Of a DNA stretch of 64,000 nucleotides, positions 41,926 to 51,336 are shown in pieces. The notes under the pieces are model-generated. The model made no database searches. It was not told the DNA's origin and worked only from the letters and a program-made list of their open reading frames with translations. Both the position numbers and the translations under genes were made by a program. Position 1 is the stretch's first letter. The number at the start of each line of letters is the position of its first letter. Origin of the DNA: CAWBRT01 sp963814745 (GTDB taxonomy: Bacteria > Acidobacteriota > Terriglobia > Terriglobales > Acidobacteriaceae); contig CAWFEA010000001.1 in the NCBI GenBank assembly GCA_963814745.1, positions 868,001 through 932,000 of the forward strand, in the 5' to 3' direction.

Positions 41926-42168
41926 CTCAGACTGACAGTATTTGTCATTTGACATTGACAATCCATGACAATAAAGCACCATTTGTATTTGTCCCTCATT
42001 TCCACAAAGCAAAGATAATTAGACCACTTGCTCGAACCCTGCCAGGAATCCTGATTTGGAGGCAAACGTGCAAAACTAAAGTAACCGGGTACTGTAGTAG
42101 AGCCTCGACCTTGGAAAGAAAGAGGGCCAGGTTAACACTTTAGAGAGAGTCTCGAAAGAGAGGTTTCC

Positions 42169-42648
42169 ATGAGGAAACAAAAAGGCTTTTCGTTGATTGA
42201 ACTGTTGATCGTAGTTGCGATCATCTTGATTATCGCTGCGATCGCCATTCCTAACCTGCTCCGCTCGCGGATCGCGGCCAACGAAGCGTCCGCGGTCGGC
42301 TCCATGCGCACCATCAACACGGCGGAGACTACCTATAACTCCACTTACCCCACGGTTGGCTATTCGGCCGATATGAACTCGCTGGCGGGTAACAGCTGCA
42401 CCGCCCCGACCTCGGCTGCGGCCTGCCTGATCGACACCACGCTTGCGGGTGCGACCAGCGCCACCACGCCGAAGAGCGGATATTACTTCACCTACGCCCC
42501 CAGTTCGTCCCTGGGCTACACGCTAACCGGACAGCCGTCGCAAGCGGGTTCTTCGGGAGTTAAAACCTATTACACGGATGGAACCGCGGTCATTCACTAC
42601 GACCCCACTGGCGCCGCCGCCACTGCCTCAAGCGCCGCTATTCAGTAG
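42169..42648 (+). CDS. pilA: Type IV major pilin
   Basis: A 159-residue prepilin. The leader MRKQKG is cleaved before Phe at the conserved GFSLIELLIVVAIILIIAAIAIPN segment (Glu5 present), the signature of type IV pilins processed by PilD. The mature part has a long hydrophobic helix and a C-terminal globular region with two Cys (NSCTAPTSAAACL) that could form a disulfide loop. GAGAGG lies upstream and a good terminator follows, so it is a single-gene transcript, usual for the highly expressed major subunit. Other pil genes are not in the window. Confidence 0.95.
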   Translation: MRKQKGFSLIELLIVVAIILIIAAIAIPNLLRSRIAANEASAVGSMRTINTAETTYNSTYPTVGYSADMNSLAGNSCTAPTSAAACLIDTTLAGATSATTPKSGYYFTYAPSSSLGYTLTGQPSQAGSSGVKTYYTDGTAVIHYDPTGAAATASSAAIQ

Positions 42649-42678
42649 AAGGCTTTTGGCAAAGCACGTTACCTCCAA

Positions 42679-42710
42679 GGGGTCAGTCATTCTGGCCCCC
42701 TTTCGTTTTC
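42679..42710 (+). terminator. Rho-independent terminator after pilA
   Basis: Stem GGGGTCAG/CTGGCCCC with loop TCATT (one G-U pair), then TTTCGTTTTC. It lies 30 bp past the pilA stop. Confidence 0.8.
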
Positions 42711-42859
42711 TCGCGTTGTCTGTACTCCCGCACCGCAAGGCACCCCAAGAATACTGCGGCCCTTGGCCTCGTGAACCGGCTCAAGCAAGGGGTGGCTAAG
42801 GAACACTGATCAGCAAGGATGAGGCGGTATTTCTCCGAACCGGATCAGTCAAGCCTGGA

Positions 42860-43900
42860 TCAGTCAGGATCGTTCTCGGGGGACGCGGTGCGCGCCATGG
42901 GCAGTGGTATTCTTCCGCCGGACGAGGCCGGCAAACCGCCGGAATTGGAACGAGGCAGTTCCTGTCGGGGGCTTTTGTAGGGGGTTTGCGGTTGAACCGC
43001 CTGGTCTATGTCGAAGACAGTTGTGTCCCGCTTTGGATTGAAGCGTCCGTCCGCAAGGTATGCCGCCGCCAGACTACCGGCAATTACTGGGTGCAGGAAC
43101 GCCAAGGGCAGAGAAACCTTCTTGGTCTTGAGCAAAGCCTCGATAACTCCATCGACCGCTTCGCTTCGGTGGATACTTCCCGGGACCTGGAGTATCACAA
43201 AGCGGGTAAGCTCCAGTTGCGGATGGCGCCCGCTATAGCTCACCAGCGATTTAGCTACCTGTTTCGGCGACATAATGCCTGCGTCGGCAATGAAGTTACG
43301 ATGCACAGACCCTGGGTAATAAAGATTAAGGACGCTGCCGGTGAAATCCGCGCAGTTGTGAAACAGGAGATTGAAATGGCTCTTATTCCGCCGCCGATTG
43401 AAAGCGGCAATCAAGGCGTCGTCCTGTTGTTCGCTGGTCTCGATTTCAAAGCCGTAGATCTTGCGATCATAGGCGGCACCGACTAGCTGGACCCAATTGC
43501 CTAGTGGCATCTGCCCTCCCGGACTGTCGGGCGCAAGCGCCAGCAGATGTTTTCGACGATAGGCGTCTCTGAGTGATTTTACGGTGTCTGGGTCAACAGA
43601 CTGCGGTATCTTGTGAACATCATCAACCGCATAAAGATAGGGAACCAGAGGGATAGCGATCCAGTCAACTCCGTCAATTTTGAAATATCGGCCGATCACG
43701 ACGCCCGCTTCTCCCGGTTCACACCGCCGCAACTGCGTCAACGACGCGGCGCAGACCCGGGTCAGATAAACCGCGGCGTGCCCCGTGCGGTTCATGTAGC
43801 CAAACTTGCCAAAAGGCTCTTCCAGCAGCAGCGCCGCTCCCGCGTGCGCCTCAACCATTGCAGCGAGAATGAAAACCAGAAGAATGCGGAGCTTCAACAT
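42860..43900 (-). CDS. Secreted protein with papain-like (permuted) Cys/His motif
   Basis: A 346-residue protein with a signal peptide (LRILLVFILAAMVEAHAGA). Mature residues about 39-45 give TGHAAVYLTR, and about 178-184 give LFHNCADFTG: a His before a strand and a Cys in an N-C-x-D-F context, the arrangement of permuted papain-fold enzymes (YiiX/LRAT/DUF4105-like), some of which act on lipids or peptidoglycan peptides. The C-terminus is Pro/Ser-rich and probably disordered. It stands alone. The family assignment is tentative and the substrate unknown. Confidence 0.65.
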   Translation of the reverse strand: MLKLRILLVFILAAMVEAHAGAALLLEEPFGKFGYMNRTGHAAVYLTRVCAASLTQLRRCEPGEAGVVIGRYFKIDGVDWIAIPLVPYLYAVDDVHKIPQSVDPDTVKSLRDAYRRKHLLALAPDSPGGQMPLGNWVQLVGAAYDRKIYGFEIETSEQQDDALIAAFNRRRNKSHFNLLFHNCADFTGSVLNLYYPGSVHRNFIADAGIMSPKQVAKSLVSYSGRHPQLELTRFVILQVPGSIHRSEAVDGVIEALLKTKKVSLPLAFLHPVIAGSLAAAYLADGRFNPKRDTTVFDIDQAVQPQTPYKSPRQELPRSNSGGLPASSGGRIPLPMARTASPENDPD

Positions 43901-44234
43901 CGTGTCTAGCCTATAGTCTACTTTATCGTTAAACCCGCTCGAAGCCGAATTCGATTCGGCACTTCATGGTGATTTCTATGATGCGTCGGTTACGAGATGC
44001 GAAAACAGAATGGTTCCCCGGCTGCGATGCCATTCTCGGCCTACCGCAGCCATTTCTCGCCGTCGCGACTTGGATGGAAAAACCACAACAATTATGGAAC
44101 TTCCGTGTTGTAAACTCCGTCTAGCCGGGTTGATCCGCGATGGCTGGAACCGCGGGATTAAAGCGGCTGAAGAGCAGAGCTGCTGCTCTGCTTTGAGCGA
44201 AACCATTTTAGCTTTCCAACGCGAGTTATACACT

Positions 44235-45383
44235 ATGCCGTTTTCAAAGAGTCGTTGCAAACGTTCAATGTTGCGGCTGGCCGGGTTGGCCTTGTGCGTA
44301 TCGATTTTTGGCCCGCCGGCGATTGGCCAGCAGGTTCCCGCGCCTTCGGCGGACACCAACCTGGTAAACGTACTGGCGGCGGTGCGTGACAAGCATGACA
44401 AGATCGTCAACAACCTGTCGCAAAACGACTTCATCCTGGAGGAGAACGGGCGGCAGCAGATTATTCGCGACTTCAGCCGCGCGGGTGAACTTCCGCTCAC
44501 CCTGGGACTGCTGGTCGATACCGGCCCGAGCCAACGCCGGGTGGTTGAGCAGGAGCGCTCCGCCGGCGGCCACTTTATCGATCAGGTGCTGCGGGAAAAT
44601 AAGGACAAGGCGTTCCTCATCCACTTCGATCGCGAAGTCGAGCTGCTCCAGGATCTCACCCCGTCAAAACAGAAGATGAACACCGCTCTTGACTTGCTCC
44701 AACGGCCGCAGTTGAAGCAAAACGACGACGACACGTCAGGTGGGAGCGGCTATCCCAGAGGCGGACGCGGCTCGGGTCGCGGGCAAATGGGAAGCACGCT
44801 ATACGATTCAGTTTATCTGGCCGCAAATGAACTGATGCTGAAACAGCCGGGACGCAAGGTCATCATCGTTCTTTCCAGCGGGATTGATCGCGGCAGCAAA
44901 GTGACGCTGGATCGGGCCATCGAAGCGGCCCAGCGGGCCAACACCGTCGTTTACTCGGTTCTGTTGGTTGGCAAGCTGGACTCCGGCGGCGGCAGCGGTT
45001 GGGGACGCGGAGGAGGGATGGGCGGTCCCCTGGGTATTCCTATCGGAGGCGGACGCCGTGGCGGGGGCGGGTATCCCGGTTCTGGAGAGTCTCGGCAGGA
45101 GCGCGAAAACGGAAAAACTGTTCTGGAGCGCATTTCGAGAGAAACCGGCGGGCGCTTGTTCGAGGCTTCCAAGAAGGAAACGGTTGACCAGATTTATCAG
45201 ACGATTCAGGAAGACCTTCGCAACCAGTACAGCCTCGGCTACGTGCCGGACCGCCCAGGCGATGCTTCGGAGTACCGCAAAATCCGCGTGACCACGACCC
45301 AAAAAGAACTCGCGGTACAAGCCAGAGATGGATACTATCCGGCCAAGCAACTCGATGCGAAGCAGGACAAAGGCCAAAACTAG
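44235..45383 (+). CDS. Secreted VWFA-domain protein (acidobacterial type)
   Basis: A 382-residue protein from ATG 44235, with a signal peptide (RSMLRLAGLALCVSIFGPPAIGQ). A beta-rich region (about residues 35-85, VNVLAAVRDKHDKIVNNLSQNDFILEENG) precedes a von Willebrand factor A domain with a MIDAS-like LGLLVDTGPSQRR (DTGPS in place of DxSxS) and a middle that contains Gly/Arg-rich loops (SGYPRGGRGSGRGQ and WGRGGGMGG). It ends with a RNQYSLGYVPDRPGDASEYRKI tail, typical of the many VWFA-related proteins of Acidobacteria. Function unknown; extracytoplasmic. Confidence 0.85.
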   Translation: MPFSKSRCKRSMLRLAGLALCVSIFGPPAIGQQVPAPSADTNLVNVLAAVRDKHDKIVNNLSQNDFILEENGRQQIIRDFSRAGELPLTLGLLVDTGPSQRRVVEQERSAGGHFIDQVLRENKDKAFLIHFDREVELLQDLTPSKQKMNTALDLLQRPQLKQNDDDTSGGSGYPRGGRGSGRGQMGSTLYDSVYLAANELMLKQPGRKVIIVLSSGIDRGSKVTLDRAIEAAQRANTVVYSVLLVGKLDSGGGSGWGRGGGMGGPLGIPIGGGRRGGGGYPGSGESRQERENGKTVLERISRETGGRLFEASKKETVDQIYQTIQEDLRNQYSLGYVPDRPGDASEYRKIRVTTTQKELAVQARDGYYPAKQLDAKQDKGQN

Positions 45384-45388
45384 CGCGC

Positions 45389-46132
45389 TTACGCTCCCGC
45401 GTTCAATCCAATGCGGCGGGCCACGGTGCGGGCGCCTTCATCGAAGCCGTTGAAACAGCATGCGCCGGGGCGAACCGGCACATCCCAGCCAAAGCCTTCG
45501 ACCGCATCCGCCGCCGAGAATGGATAAAACGAGCGCTCCAATTGCAGCTCCTCGCCGGCAAAGACGAAACGCCCTCTGCCGGTTATGACCGCGTGAGGAC
45601 CGCCGCGAAGCCCGCATCGGCTGCGTTCTCCGCCGCCACTTAGAAAACCGGGACTGGTAATGAAATCGACCGCGGCCACGAAGCGCCTGGGATCGTGAGG
45701 CATGGCGATCACGACCCGGTTGGCGAGGCTGGCGATATCATGCGCGCCGCCGCTGCCCACCATCCGCAGCTTTGGTTTTCGGTAGTCGCCAATCACCGTG
45801 CTGTTGAGGTTCCCGTGCCGGTCAACCTGCGCCGCCGAAAGCAGCCCCACATCGATACGTCCAGCCTGAAGGTCGCCAAACACATCCAGACAATCACCGA
45901 TCATGGCGGTATCCGCGGTCACGCACGGACTGCCCGTCGACAGCGGAGGAACTGGGGGATTGGCATCGATGGCGCCGGATTCATAAATCAGCACAAGATT
46001 CGGCGCGTGAGTCTGCTTGGCTAGCATGGCAGCCAGAGAAGGCACGCCGATGCCGACGAAACAGGTCTCACCATCGGCCAGTTCCAAGGCCGTTCCCAAA
46101 ACCAGGTTTTCCATCTCCGTCTGGGGGTTCAT
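45389..46132 (-). CDS. CoA-transferase family I, subunit B (GctB-like)
   Basis: A 247-residue subunit. The active-site Glu lies in LVLIYESGAID (about residue 51), in a region followed by NPPVPPLSTGSP and GDLQAGRIDVGLLSAAQVDRHGNLNST, with the GSGGAHDIASLANRV glycine motif at about 128-142. These are typical of the beta subunit of glutaconate/3-oxoacid CoA-transferases. It overlaps the A-subunit gene by 4 bp (ATGA), so the two make one heteromeric enzyme. The acid substrate is not evident from sequence. Confidence 0.88.
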   Translation of the reverse strand: MNPQTEMENLVLGTALELADGETCFVGIGVPSLAAMLAKQTHAPNLVLIYESGAIDANPPVPPLSTGSPCVTADTAMIGDCLDVFGDLQAGRIDVGLLSAAQVDRHGNLNSTVIGDYRKPKLRMVGSGGAHDIASLANRVVIAMPHDPRRFVAAVDFITSPGFLSGGGERSRCGLRGGPHAVITGRGRFVFAGEELQLERSFYPFSAADAVEGFGWDVPVRPGACCFNGFDEGARTVARRIGLNAGA

Positions 46133-47055
46133 GACCGTGCCTCCACGGGGTCCCCGCTCTGCGTGTCTTTACGCGCGGTGGGGCGGACCTTGGCTATGCC
46201 AATTCGCTCGACCACTCCAGGTTCCAGCGAGTTCAGATAGGCTTCGCGATCGGTAACCTTTCGAACATAGCGGTCCAGATAGGCGGCGAGTTCGCTCGGT
46301 TTCCGCGAGATCCGATCGTAGAGGGTGAAATGCTCGTCATCGCGCGTGTAATAGTCTTGAACGTAAGATGGGTGAGCGCCGCCGGGCACGTGGCAGACCG
46401 CGATGGTCCGGTGCGCGGGAACGATTGTCCTTTCGGGAGCGGCGCGGACTACCTCCCGCGCAACAATTTCCTCGACCGTGGCGATCACCACGCGGCTGGC
46501 GAGAGCGCCTTCGCGAGTGTCTCCATCGATGCCCCACATCTGCACGTTCCCGTCTTCATCGGCGCGCTGCGCGTGGATCAGGGCGATCTCGGGGAGTAGC
46601 GCCGGGATCGCGCTGAGAGACTCGCCGGTAAACGGGCAGGTTATCTTGTGCGCGTCGGCCGATGCCTTCGCAACGTCGCCCGCCAGCAGCGCCCGGCTCG
46701 GCAGAAAGGGCACCCCGATGCGGGCGGCGTGCAAGCGCAGCAGGAGGGTAAAGTTCGTCCACTCCTCGACGCCGATCTCGTCGGCATCCACCGCCCGGCG
46801 AAACGCGTGGGAGATGCCAACCCCTGGGTTTCCTAGGTAGCCGAAGATCACCTTGACCACACACCCGGCGCCAATCAGCTGGTCGAATAAAATGTCCGTC
46901 CCGGTACGGCAGAGGGTCAGCCCCTTACGACCCTGCCGGATCAGCTCGTGACCGGCGGCGAAGGGAACGCAATGGCCGAATCCGCCAATGAAGATCAATG
47001 CGCCATCCGGCACATACCGTCGAATAGCGTCGCCAAGCGTGAGCAGCTTACTCAT
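46129..47055 (-). CDS. CoA-transferase family I, subunit A (GctA-like)
   Basis: A 308-residue subunit, immediately upstream of subunit B. The N-terminal GALIFIGGFGHCVPFAAGHELIRQGRKGLTLC (about residues 18-50 in part) is the CoA-binding loop region, with FGYLGNPGVGISHAFRRAVD following. It resembles GctA of glutaconate CoA-transferase and related uncharacterised CoA-transferases of degradation pathways. The pair may activate a dicarboxylic or aromatic acid. No pathway genes are adjacent. Confidence 0.87.
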   Translation of the reverse strand: MSKLLTLGDAIRRYVPDGALIFIGGFGHCVPFAAGHELIRQGRKGLTLCRTGTDILFDQLIGAGCVVKVIFGYLGNPGVGISHAFRRAVDADEIGVEEWTNFTLLLRLHAARIGVPFLPSRALLAGDVAKASADAHKITCPFTGESLSAIPALLPEIALIHAQRADEDGNVQMWGIDGDTREGALASRVVIATVEEIVAREVVRAAPERTIVPAHRTIAVCHVPGGAHPSYVQDYYTRDDEHFTLYDRISRKPSELAAYLDRYVRKVTDREAYLNSLEPGVVERIGIAKVRPTARKDTQSGDPVEARS

Positions 47056-47264
47056 TTTTTTGTATCCAGTTCCTTAACCAGAGACCCCGGAGCGTGCGGC
47101 CAACCCGGAGCCTGTGATTTGAGAGCACTGTTAGTCTAGAGCAGTTCCGCGAAAAGGCGTATCTGAAAAGCAGCGGAGGCCGACGTGAAAGTTGGGCCGG
47201 GCGGCAAATGCGGTTCGACAACCACGGGCAAAACCGTCAGAATATTTCGCGGGGAGGCTAAGCA

Positions 47265-47465
47265 ATGCCCTTTGTCTGGCTGGTCGAGTGCAAAACCTGT
47301 CTTCAGCGATTTGCCATCAAGCCGCGCGAACTGGCTCCGGGCAAGAGCACGGACGCAATCGTTCGCGGCGCCGACGCCGGTTCCTTCGAGTGCCCGCACT
47401 GCCACGAAACTCACCGCTACTCGACCGACGATTACATCCCCGGCGAAGGACGCATTGCTCGCTGA
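47265..47465 (+). CDS. Small zinc-ribbon-like protein
   Basis: A 66-residue protein with two CxxC pairs: CKTC (residues 9-12) and CPHC (about 43-46), the spacing of a treble-clef or ribbon zinc finger, with the His of HETH nearby. ATG 47265 is preceded by GGGAGGCTAAGCA, a good ribosome-binding site. It is too small to say more; it lies between the CoA-transferase genes and the convergent siroheme-pathway gene. Confidence 0.72.
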   Translation: MPFVWLVECKTCLQRFAIKPRELAPGKSTDAIVRGADAGSFECPHCHETHRYSTDDYIPGEGRIAR

Positions 47466-47500
47466 ACGCTCCAGAGTCAAACCGGTTTCATCGCTCGACA

Positions 47501-48097
47501 TCATCGCTCTTCATCGGACAATGGACTCCCTGTGGTGGCAAGCTCCTCCAGGATGCGGCGTCTCTCGGCAGCGTCGGTCACGTTGCGCAGCACTTCTTCC
47601 CGGCGGCGCGCAACCCGATCGAGCCAGGCGCCGTACTCCTCGCCGAACTGGGCTTCGAGCTGCCGGCGAAGCCTGCGCGCGAAGGCCGGGCTGACTCCTG
47701 ACGTGGAGATCGCAATCTGCAAAGCGCCACGGCGCACCACCGCGGGATAGAAAAAATCGCAGTGCTCGGGATCATCCACCACGTTGCAGAGAACTCCACG
47801 GCGGCGCGCTTCGTCGTGAATCCGATGATTGACTTCAGCCGAGGATGTGGCCGCTACCACCAGGAAGGCGCCGTCAAGGTCGCCGGGTTCAAACGCCCGC
47901 TGGATGAAATCGATCGATCCCTGCCGGGCCCACTGCTGGACTGTGAGGGTTGCCTCGGGCGCCAACACCGTGAGCTTGGCCCTGGTCGCCAGCAAGCCCT
48001 GGATCTTGCCTTCGCCGATGGCCCCGGCGCCGATGACGACGCACCTGCGCCCGGCCAGATCCAGCATCATCGGAAACAACTGACGTTGCTCGCTCAT
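47501..48097 (-). CDS. Precorrin-2 dehydrogenase/sirohydrochlorin ferrochelatase (Met8/CysG N-terminal type)
   Basis: A 198-residue protein from ATG 48097 (MSEQRQLFPMMLDL). The Rossmann motif CVVIGAGAIGEGKIQGLL (about residues 16-33) is followed by TVLAPEATLTVQQWAR and a VVAATSSAEVNHRIHDEARRRGVLCNVVDDPEHCDFFYPAVVRRG segment of the family, with the catalytic Asp in VVDDPE (about 104). It would turn precorrin-2 into sirohydrochlorin and possibly insert iron. There is no methyltransferase domain, so it is the short form; no other heme genes are near. Confidence 0.9.
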   Translation of the reverse strand: MSEQRQLFPMMLDLAGRRCVVIGAGAIGEGKIQGLLATRAKLTVLAPEATLTVQQWARQGSIDFIQRAFEPGDLDGAFLVVAATSSAEVNHRIHDEARRRGVLCNVVDDPEHCDFFYPAVVRRGALQIAISTSGVSPAFARRLRRQLEAQFGEEYGAWLDRVARRREEVLRNVTDAAERRRILEELATTGSPLSDEER

Positions 48098-48195
48098 ACA
48101 CTCATTCCGGCCCGGTGCAATCTTCTCGCGCGGTCCCGCCTCAAATGGCTGAAGTCTATCACTCCACCGCTCCGCGATGCTCTCCATGCCAGCAG

Positions 48196-48744
48196 TCAAT
48201 CGTCGGCGGAGCTAGCCCGGTCCTTGCCCGGAGCGGACAGTCCCAGGTAGGCGCCTGCGCGCGCCAGCGATACGCTCATCGGCAGATCGGTATCGATCGT
48301 GAGATGCTCGAAGGCGATCGGCTCGAAGGTCGCCTGCATGAGCTTGTAAAGCCTGAAGCTGCGGTTCCGTGCCGCATGATGTCCGCCGTGATTCAGCCGC
48401 CGCTTCGCCACTTCGTCGGAGCACACGCAGTGAAGGATCCGCCAGGGAACCGACAGCCGCTCGGCAAGTTCGATAAAGGGCCGAAGCTGGTATTGGCGGG
48501 AAAAGGTGCGGCCATCGAGAAAGACGTGCTGGGAGCGATTCTTACGCAGAAGATACTCGGCCGCGCCCAGCATCATGGAGCCGACCAAATCATCCTGCTG
48601 GCGCGAGTAGTCGGTATGCGCCGCGCCAAAAACGGCTTGCCGGATGACGTCTTTATTCAAGATTGCACCGGGCATATGGTTTGCCAGCGCATTGCAAAGC
48701 GTACTCTTGCCCGTGCCCGGCAGGCCCGAAAAGATCACCAGCAT
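48196..48744 (-). CDS. P-loop kinase-like ATPase
   Basis: A 182-residue protein from ATG 48744, which has AGGGTGAT upstream. It carries a Walker A motif IFSGLPGTGKSTLCNALA (about residues 4-21) and a Thr/Arg-rich lid region (HVFLDGRTFSRQYQLRPF), as in the AAA_33/Zeta-toxin-like and gluconokinase-like kinases that phosphorylate small molecules or RNA. The DGRTF matches the second acidic motif. The substrate is unknown. It lies 98 bp upstream of the siroheme-pathway gene on the same strand and may be co-transcribed. Confidence 0.75.
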   Translation of the reverse strand: MLVIFSGLPGTGKSTLCNALANHMPGAILNKDVIRQAVFGAAHTDYSRQQDDLVGSMMLGAAEYLLRKNRSQHVFLDGRTFSRQYQLRPFIELAERLSVPWRILHCVCSDEVAKRRLNHGGHHAARNRSFRLYKLMQATFEPIAFEHLTIDTDLPMSVSLARAGAYLGLSAPGKDRASSADD

Positions 48745-49059
48745 CGGATCACCCTGAAACGCGGATAGCCTGGGTCCCGGGCAACCGCCGCGGTTGCTGG
48801 GATGGAAGCCTGGACTCCCCGGCGCGCCCCGATGGCGCGGATAAGACAAGTGTATCTTGGAGTCAGCGCCGCTAAGTGAATTTCACCCTGCTAAGTGCCA
48901 AGGGCGGGACCGGAGATTCGGATTCATCCCCGGCGTCTCCCGGGATTCCGGCTGTGATGAGTGCTTCAGCCATCCGTTGAGCCTCCAACGCGACTTCAGG
49001 CGCTATTCCGTGTCTCATTAATTTATTCGAGGATTATTCGAGGATTTTCGGGAACGGAA

Positions 49060-49416
49060 ATGGATAAGGTTATGGCACGAAAGTTTTGGATGGTTCTCTT
49101 GGGGTTGGCACTGCCGCTGACGCTGGCCGCGTGTCCGGCACAAAAAAGTATCGCCGAAATACAGCACGACCCCGCCCGCTACGCGAACCAGGAGCTTTTA
49201 GTTCGCGGTACAGTGGTGCAGTCCATCGGAGTACTCGGTACCGGCATGTTCGAACTCGACGACGGCACCGGGCGCATTTGGATTTATAGCGAGCACTATG
49301 GCGTGCCGTCCAAGGGGGTTCGCGTCGGTGTGACTGGTACGATTGTTCCGGTCTTTGCCTTTGGCGGACGTAACTTCGTCACGGTTATGCGTGAAACCGA
49401 GCGACGACAATACTGA
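49060..49416 (+). CDS. Putative lipoprotein with OB-fold-like domain
   Basis: A 118-residue protein from ATG 49060 (alternative ATG 49072). A short hydrophobic signal ends in the lipobox LTLAAC, so it is probably lipid-modified at Cys. The mature part reads as a small OB fold: NQELLVRGTVVQSIGVLGTGMFELDDGTG (about residues 42-70 in part), RIWIYSEHYG, VGVTGTIVPVF, a pattern seen in single-domain nucleic-acid-like OB folds found in envelope proteins. Function unknown. Confidence 0.7.
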   Translation: MDKVMARKFWMVLLGLALPLTLAACPAQKSIAEIQHDPARYANQELLVRGTVVQSIGVLGTGMFELDDGTGRIWIYSEHYGVPSKGVRVGVTGTIVPVFAFGGRNFVTVMRETERRQY

Positions 49417-50040
49417 ACCGCTGACCGGCAACAATACTGGGTACTCGACTATTGGTCATACGTGAAACTGAGCCGACAGTACCGGCTCGCCAAGCCTTGA
49501 AACCGGAGGCATACGAAATCCCCTGGCACTGTGCTTAACGTTTACCCGGAGGGGTGATGGGCTCCGCCCGATCAGGTTACGAACTACGTTACCGACGGTT
49601 ACTTTCGAGACTTTACGACGGCACCCGGACTGCCGAAAATAGAAGTGGTGGTAGTTCTTGGGGGAGAGCTGCCAGGGCGCTGAAGACTTCGGTCAACGGC
49701 GCTTTTTCGTTGTTGGTTACTTTCTGGTTCCCAGCCGCGTCGGGGACTTCAGCGCGATGATCTTTTAGGTTACGTGTGAGTACCTTCACATTTCTCGATT
49801 CTCCTTCCGGACCGCCCTCGGCGGACGGGCGATGGTCAGTCCCTTGGAAGCCACTGCCCATTCGTCGAGCCCAGGGTTTAATCTGCAAGACAGCTCCAAG
49901 CGCGGGGGTTGGTCGGAAAGGCGGCGCCCGGTCGGGGAGTTTCGCGTCGTTCTTTGGCCGGTGGCATCCAATGTAGTGGTACGATACTGAGTTCGGTGCT
50001 GGCGGATTGCCGCAGAGCGAATTTTTGAAGGGGAGGCAGA
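49417..50040. other. Gene-free stretch before trxA
   Basis: About 620 bp without a convincing gene on either strand; the frames present are short, Pro/Arg-rich and lack family character. The last 60 bp contain a good ribosome-binding region (AAGGGGAGG) for the thioredoxin gene. I see no repeat family here. Confidence 0.5.
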
Positions 50041-50379
50041 ATGGCTAGTGATGCAATTTTTGAGGTAAATGACGCCAATTTCGACCAGGAGGTGCTCAAG
50101 TCGGACCAGCCGGTAATGGTCGATTTCTGGGCTGCCTGGTGCGGTCCGTGCCGGGCGCTGGCGCCGCTCGTCGACGAGATAGCGAAGTCGTACCAAGGCA
50201 AGGTACGAGTCGCCAAAATGGATGTCGACAAGAATATGGCGACTCCGCAGCGCTACGGCGTGCGCGGGATTCCGACGCTGTTGATTTTCAGGGGCGGCCA
50301 GGTGCGCGAGCAGATTGTGGGCTATGTCCCGAAAGAAACCATTCAGAAGGCGCTCGACAAGAATCTGGTGGTCGCCTAG
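50041..50379 (+). CDS. trxA: Thioredoxin
   Basis: A 112-residue protein with the thioredoxin active site WCGPC (residues 34-38) in FWAAWCGPCRALAPL, the buried Asp at about residue 28 (MVDFW), and the cis-Pro loop GIPTLLIF (about 78-85). Cytoplasmic protein disulfide reductase. AAGGGGAGG lies seven bases before ATG 50041 and a likely terminator follows 45 bp after the stop. Confidence 0.97.
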   Translation: MASDAIFEVNDANFDQEVLKSDQPVMVDFWAAWCGPCRALAPLVDEIAKSYQGKVRVAKMDVDKNMATPQRYGVRGIPTLLIFRGGQVREQIVGYVPKETIQKALDKNLVVA

Positions 50380-50424
50380 AAGCCGGCCGGCGCATCTTCA
50401 CATCCGAATATCCGATTTGCAAAC

Positions 50425-50452
50425 AAAGCCCGCATCGTTCGCGGACTTTTTT
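50425..50452 (+). terminator. Probable rho-independent terminator between trxA and lexA
   Basis: AAAG(C)CCGC/GCGG(A)CTTT form a nine-pair stem with one mismatch, followed by T residues. It serves trxA; the A-rich left side suggests it could also act for the convergent lexA transcript. Confidence 0.65.
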
Positions 50453-50537
50453 GTTCTTAGAGGCGGTTCCGGAGGCGATGCATCGCCTTGGCCGGGACCG
50501 TTTCCGGCGTTGTTCAGCCCCACCACTCCGAACCCAT

Positions 50538-51149
50538 TCAGTACTTCCGCAGAACTCCGATCACGCGCCCTTGCACCTGTACCTGCGAGGCCGGTACGAG
50601 AATCGGCTGCATGTTGGCGTTCGCGGGCTGAAGCCGGATTTGCGCGCCCTCACGATAAAGGCGCTTGAGAGTGGTCTCCGAGCCGTCAATCAGCGCCACC
50701 ACGATTTCCCCATCGCGCGCCGACGGCGCTTTTTCGATCAGCACGTAATCGCCGTCGACGATGTGCTCGTCCTGCATGGAATCGCCGCTCACCTGCAACA
50801 CGAACACGTCGCGGGAGCGCGTCAGATCCGCCAGGGAAATGGTTCCCGGATTCTCCAGTTGCTCCACCGGACGCCCGGCCGCGATGCGCCCCACCAGCGG
50901 CAACTCCAGCGCGGCCGCCGCCAGCTTCGCCCGGGCCTTCATCGGCAACAGGTCAATCGACCGGCTGCGATTGAAATCCCGCTTGAGGAGGCCTTTTTCC
51001 TCAAGGTTGGAGATATGCTTGTGAACCGTCGCCAGAGAACTCAGCCCCAACCCGGCGCCGATCTCTTCAAATGACGGCGAGTATCCTTGCCGCGCCACGA
51101 AGTTCGCAATGAAGTCGTACACCTGCCGTTGCCGCTTGGTCAGAGCCAT
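50538..51149 (-). CDS. lexA: SOS repressor LexA
   Basis: A 203-residue protein. An N-terminal winged helix with PSFEEIGAGLGLSSLATVHKHISNLEEKG (about residues 25-53 in part) binds DNA. The self-cleavage domain contains the Ala-Gly cleavage site in GRIAAGRP (about residues 87-94), the nucleophile Ser in SGDSM (about 120-124) and the general-base Lys in SETTLKRLY (about 158). RecA-stimulated cleavage would lift repression of DNA-repair genes. An LexA box cannot be identified with confidence in its own upstream region (51150-51260). Convergent with trxA. Confidence 0.97.
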   Translation of the reverse strand: MALTKRQRQVYDFIANFVARQGYSPSFEEIGAGLGLSSLATVHKHISNLEEKGLLKRDFNRSRSIDLLPMKARAKLAAAALELPLVGRIAAGRPVEQLENPGTISLADLTRSRDVFVLQVSGDSMQDEHIVDGDYVLIEKAPSARDGEIVVALIDGSETTLKRLYREGAQIRLQPANANMQPILVPASQVQVQGRVIGVLRKY

Positions 51150-51336
51150 GGTCTATCGCCCAAGCACTACTATGGCGAATAAAAAGCGAAGTTGTCAAGC
51201 AGCAAGCGATGCTCCGGCCTGAAAAAGTATGGACCTGGGTCAAAAGAGAACCCCGGTTTCAAGGGTAATCGATACCGACGTGTCCTTCCGGCCCGCCGCT
51301 TTCGGACTGACGTAATCTGCTTCCGGCACCAGATTC

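Noticed and set aside
49613..49888. 91-codon frame on the minus strand before trxA
   Set aside because: No ribosome-binding site, no motif, and a second overlapping frame of similar quality exists; left unannotated.
51150..51260. LexA box upstream of lexA
   Set aside because: No GTTC/GAAC-type palindrome could be identified with confidence in this stretch.
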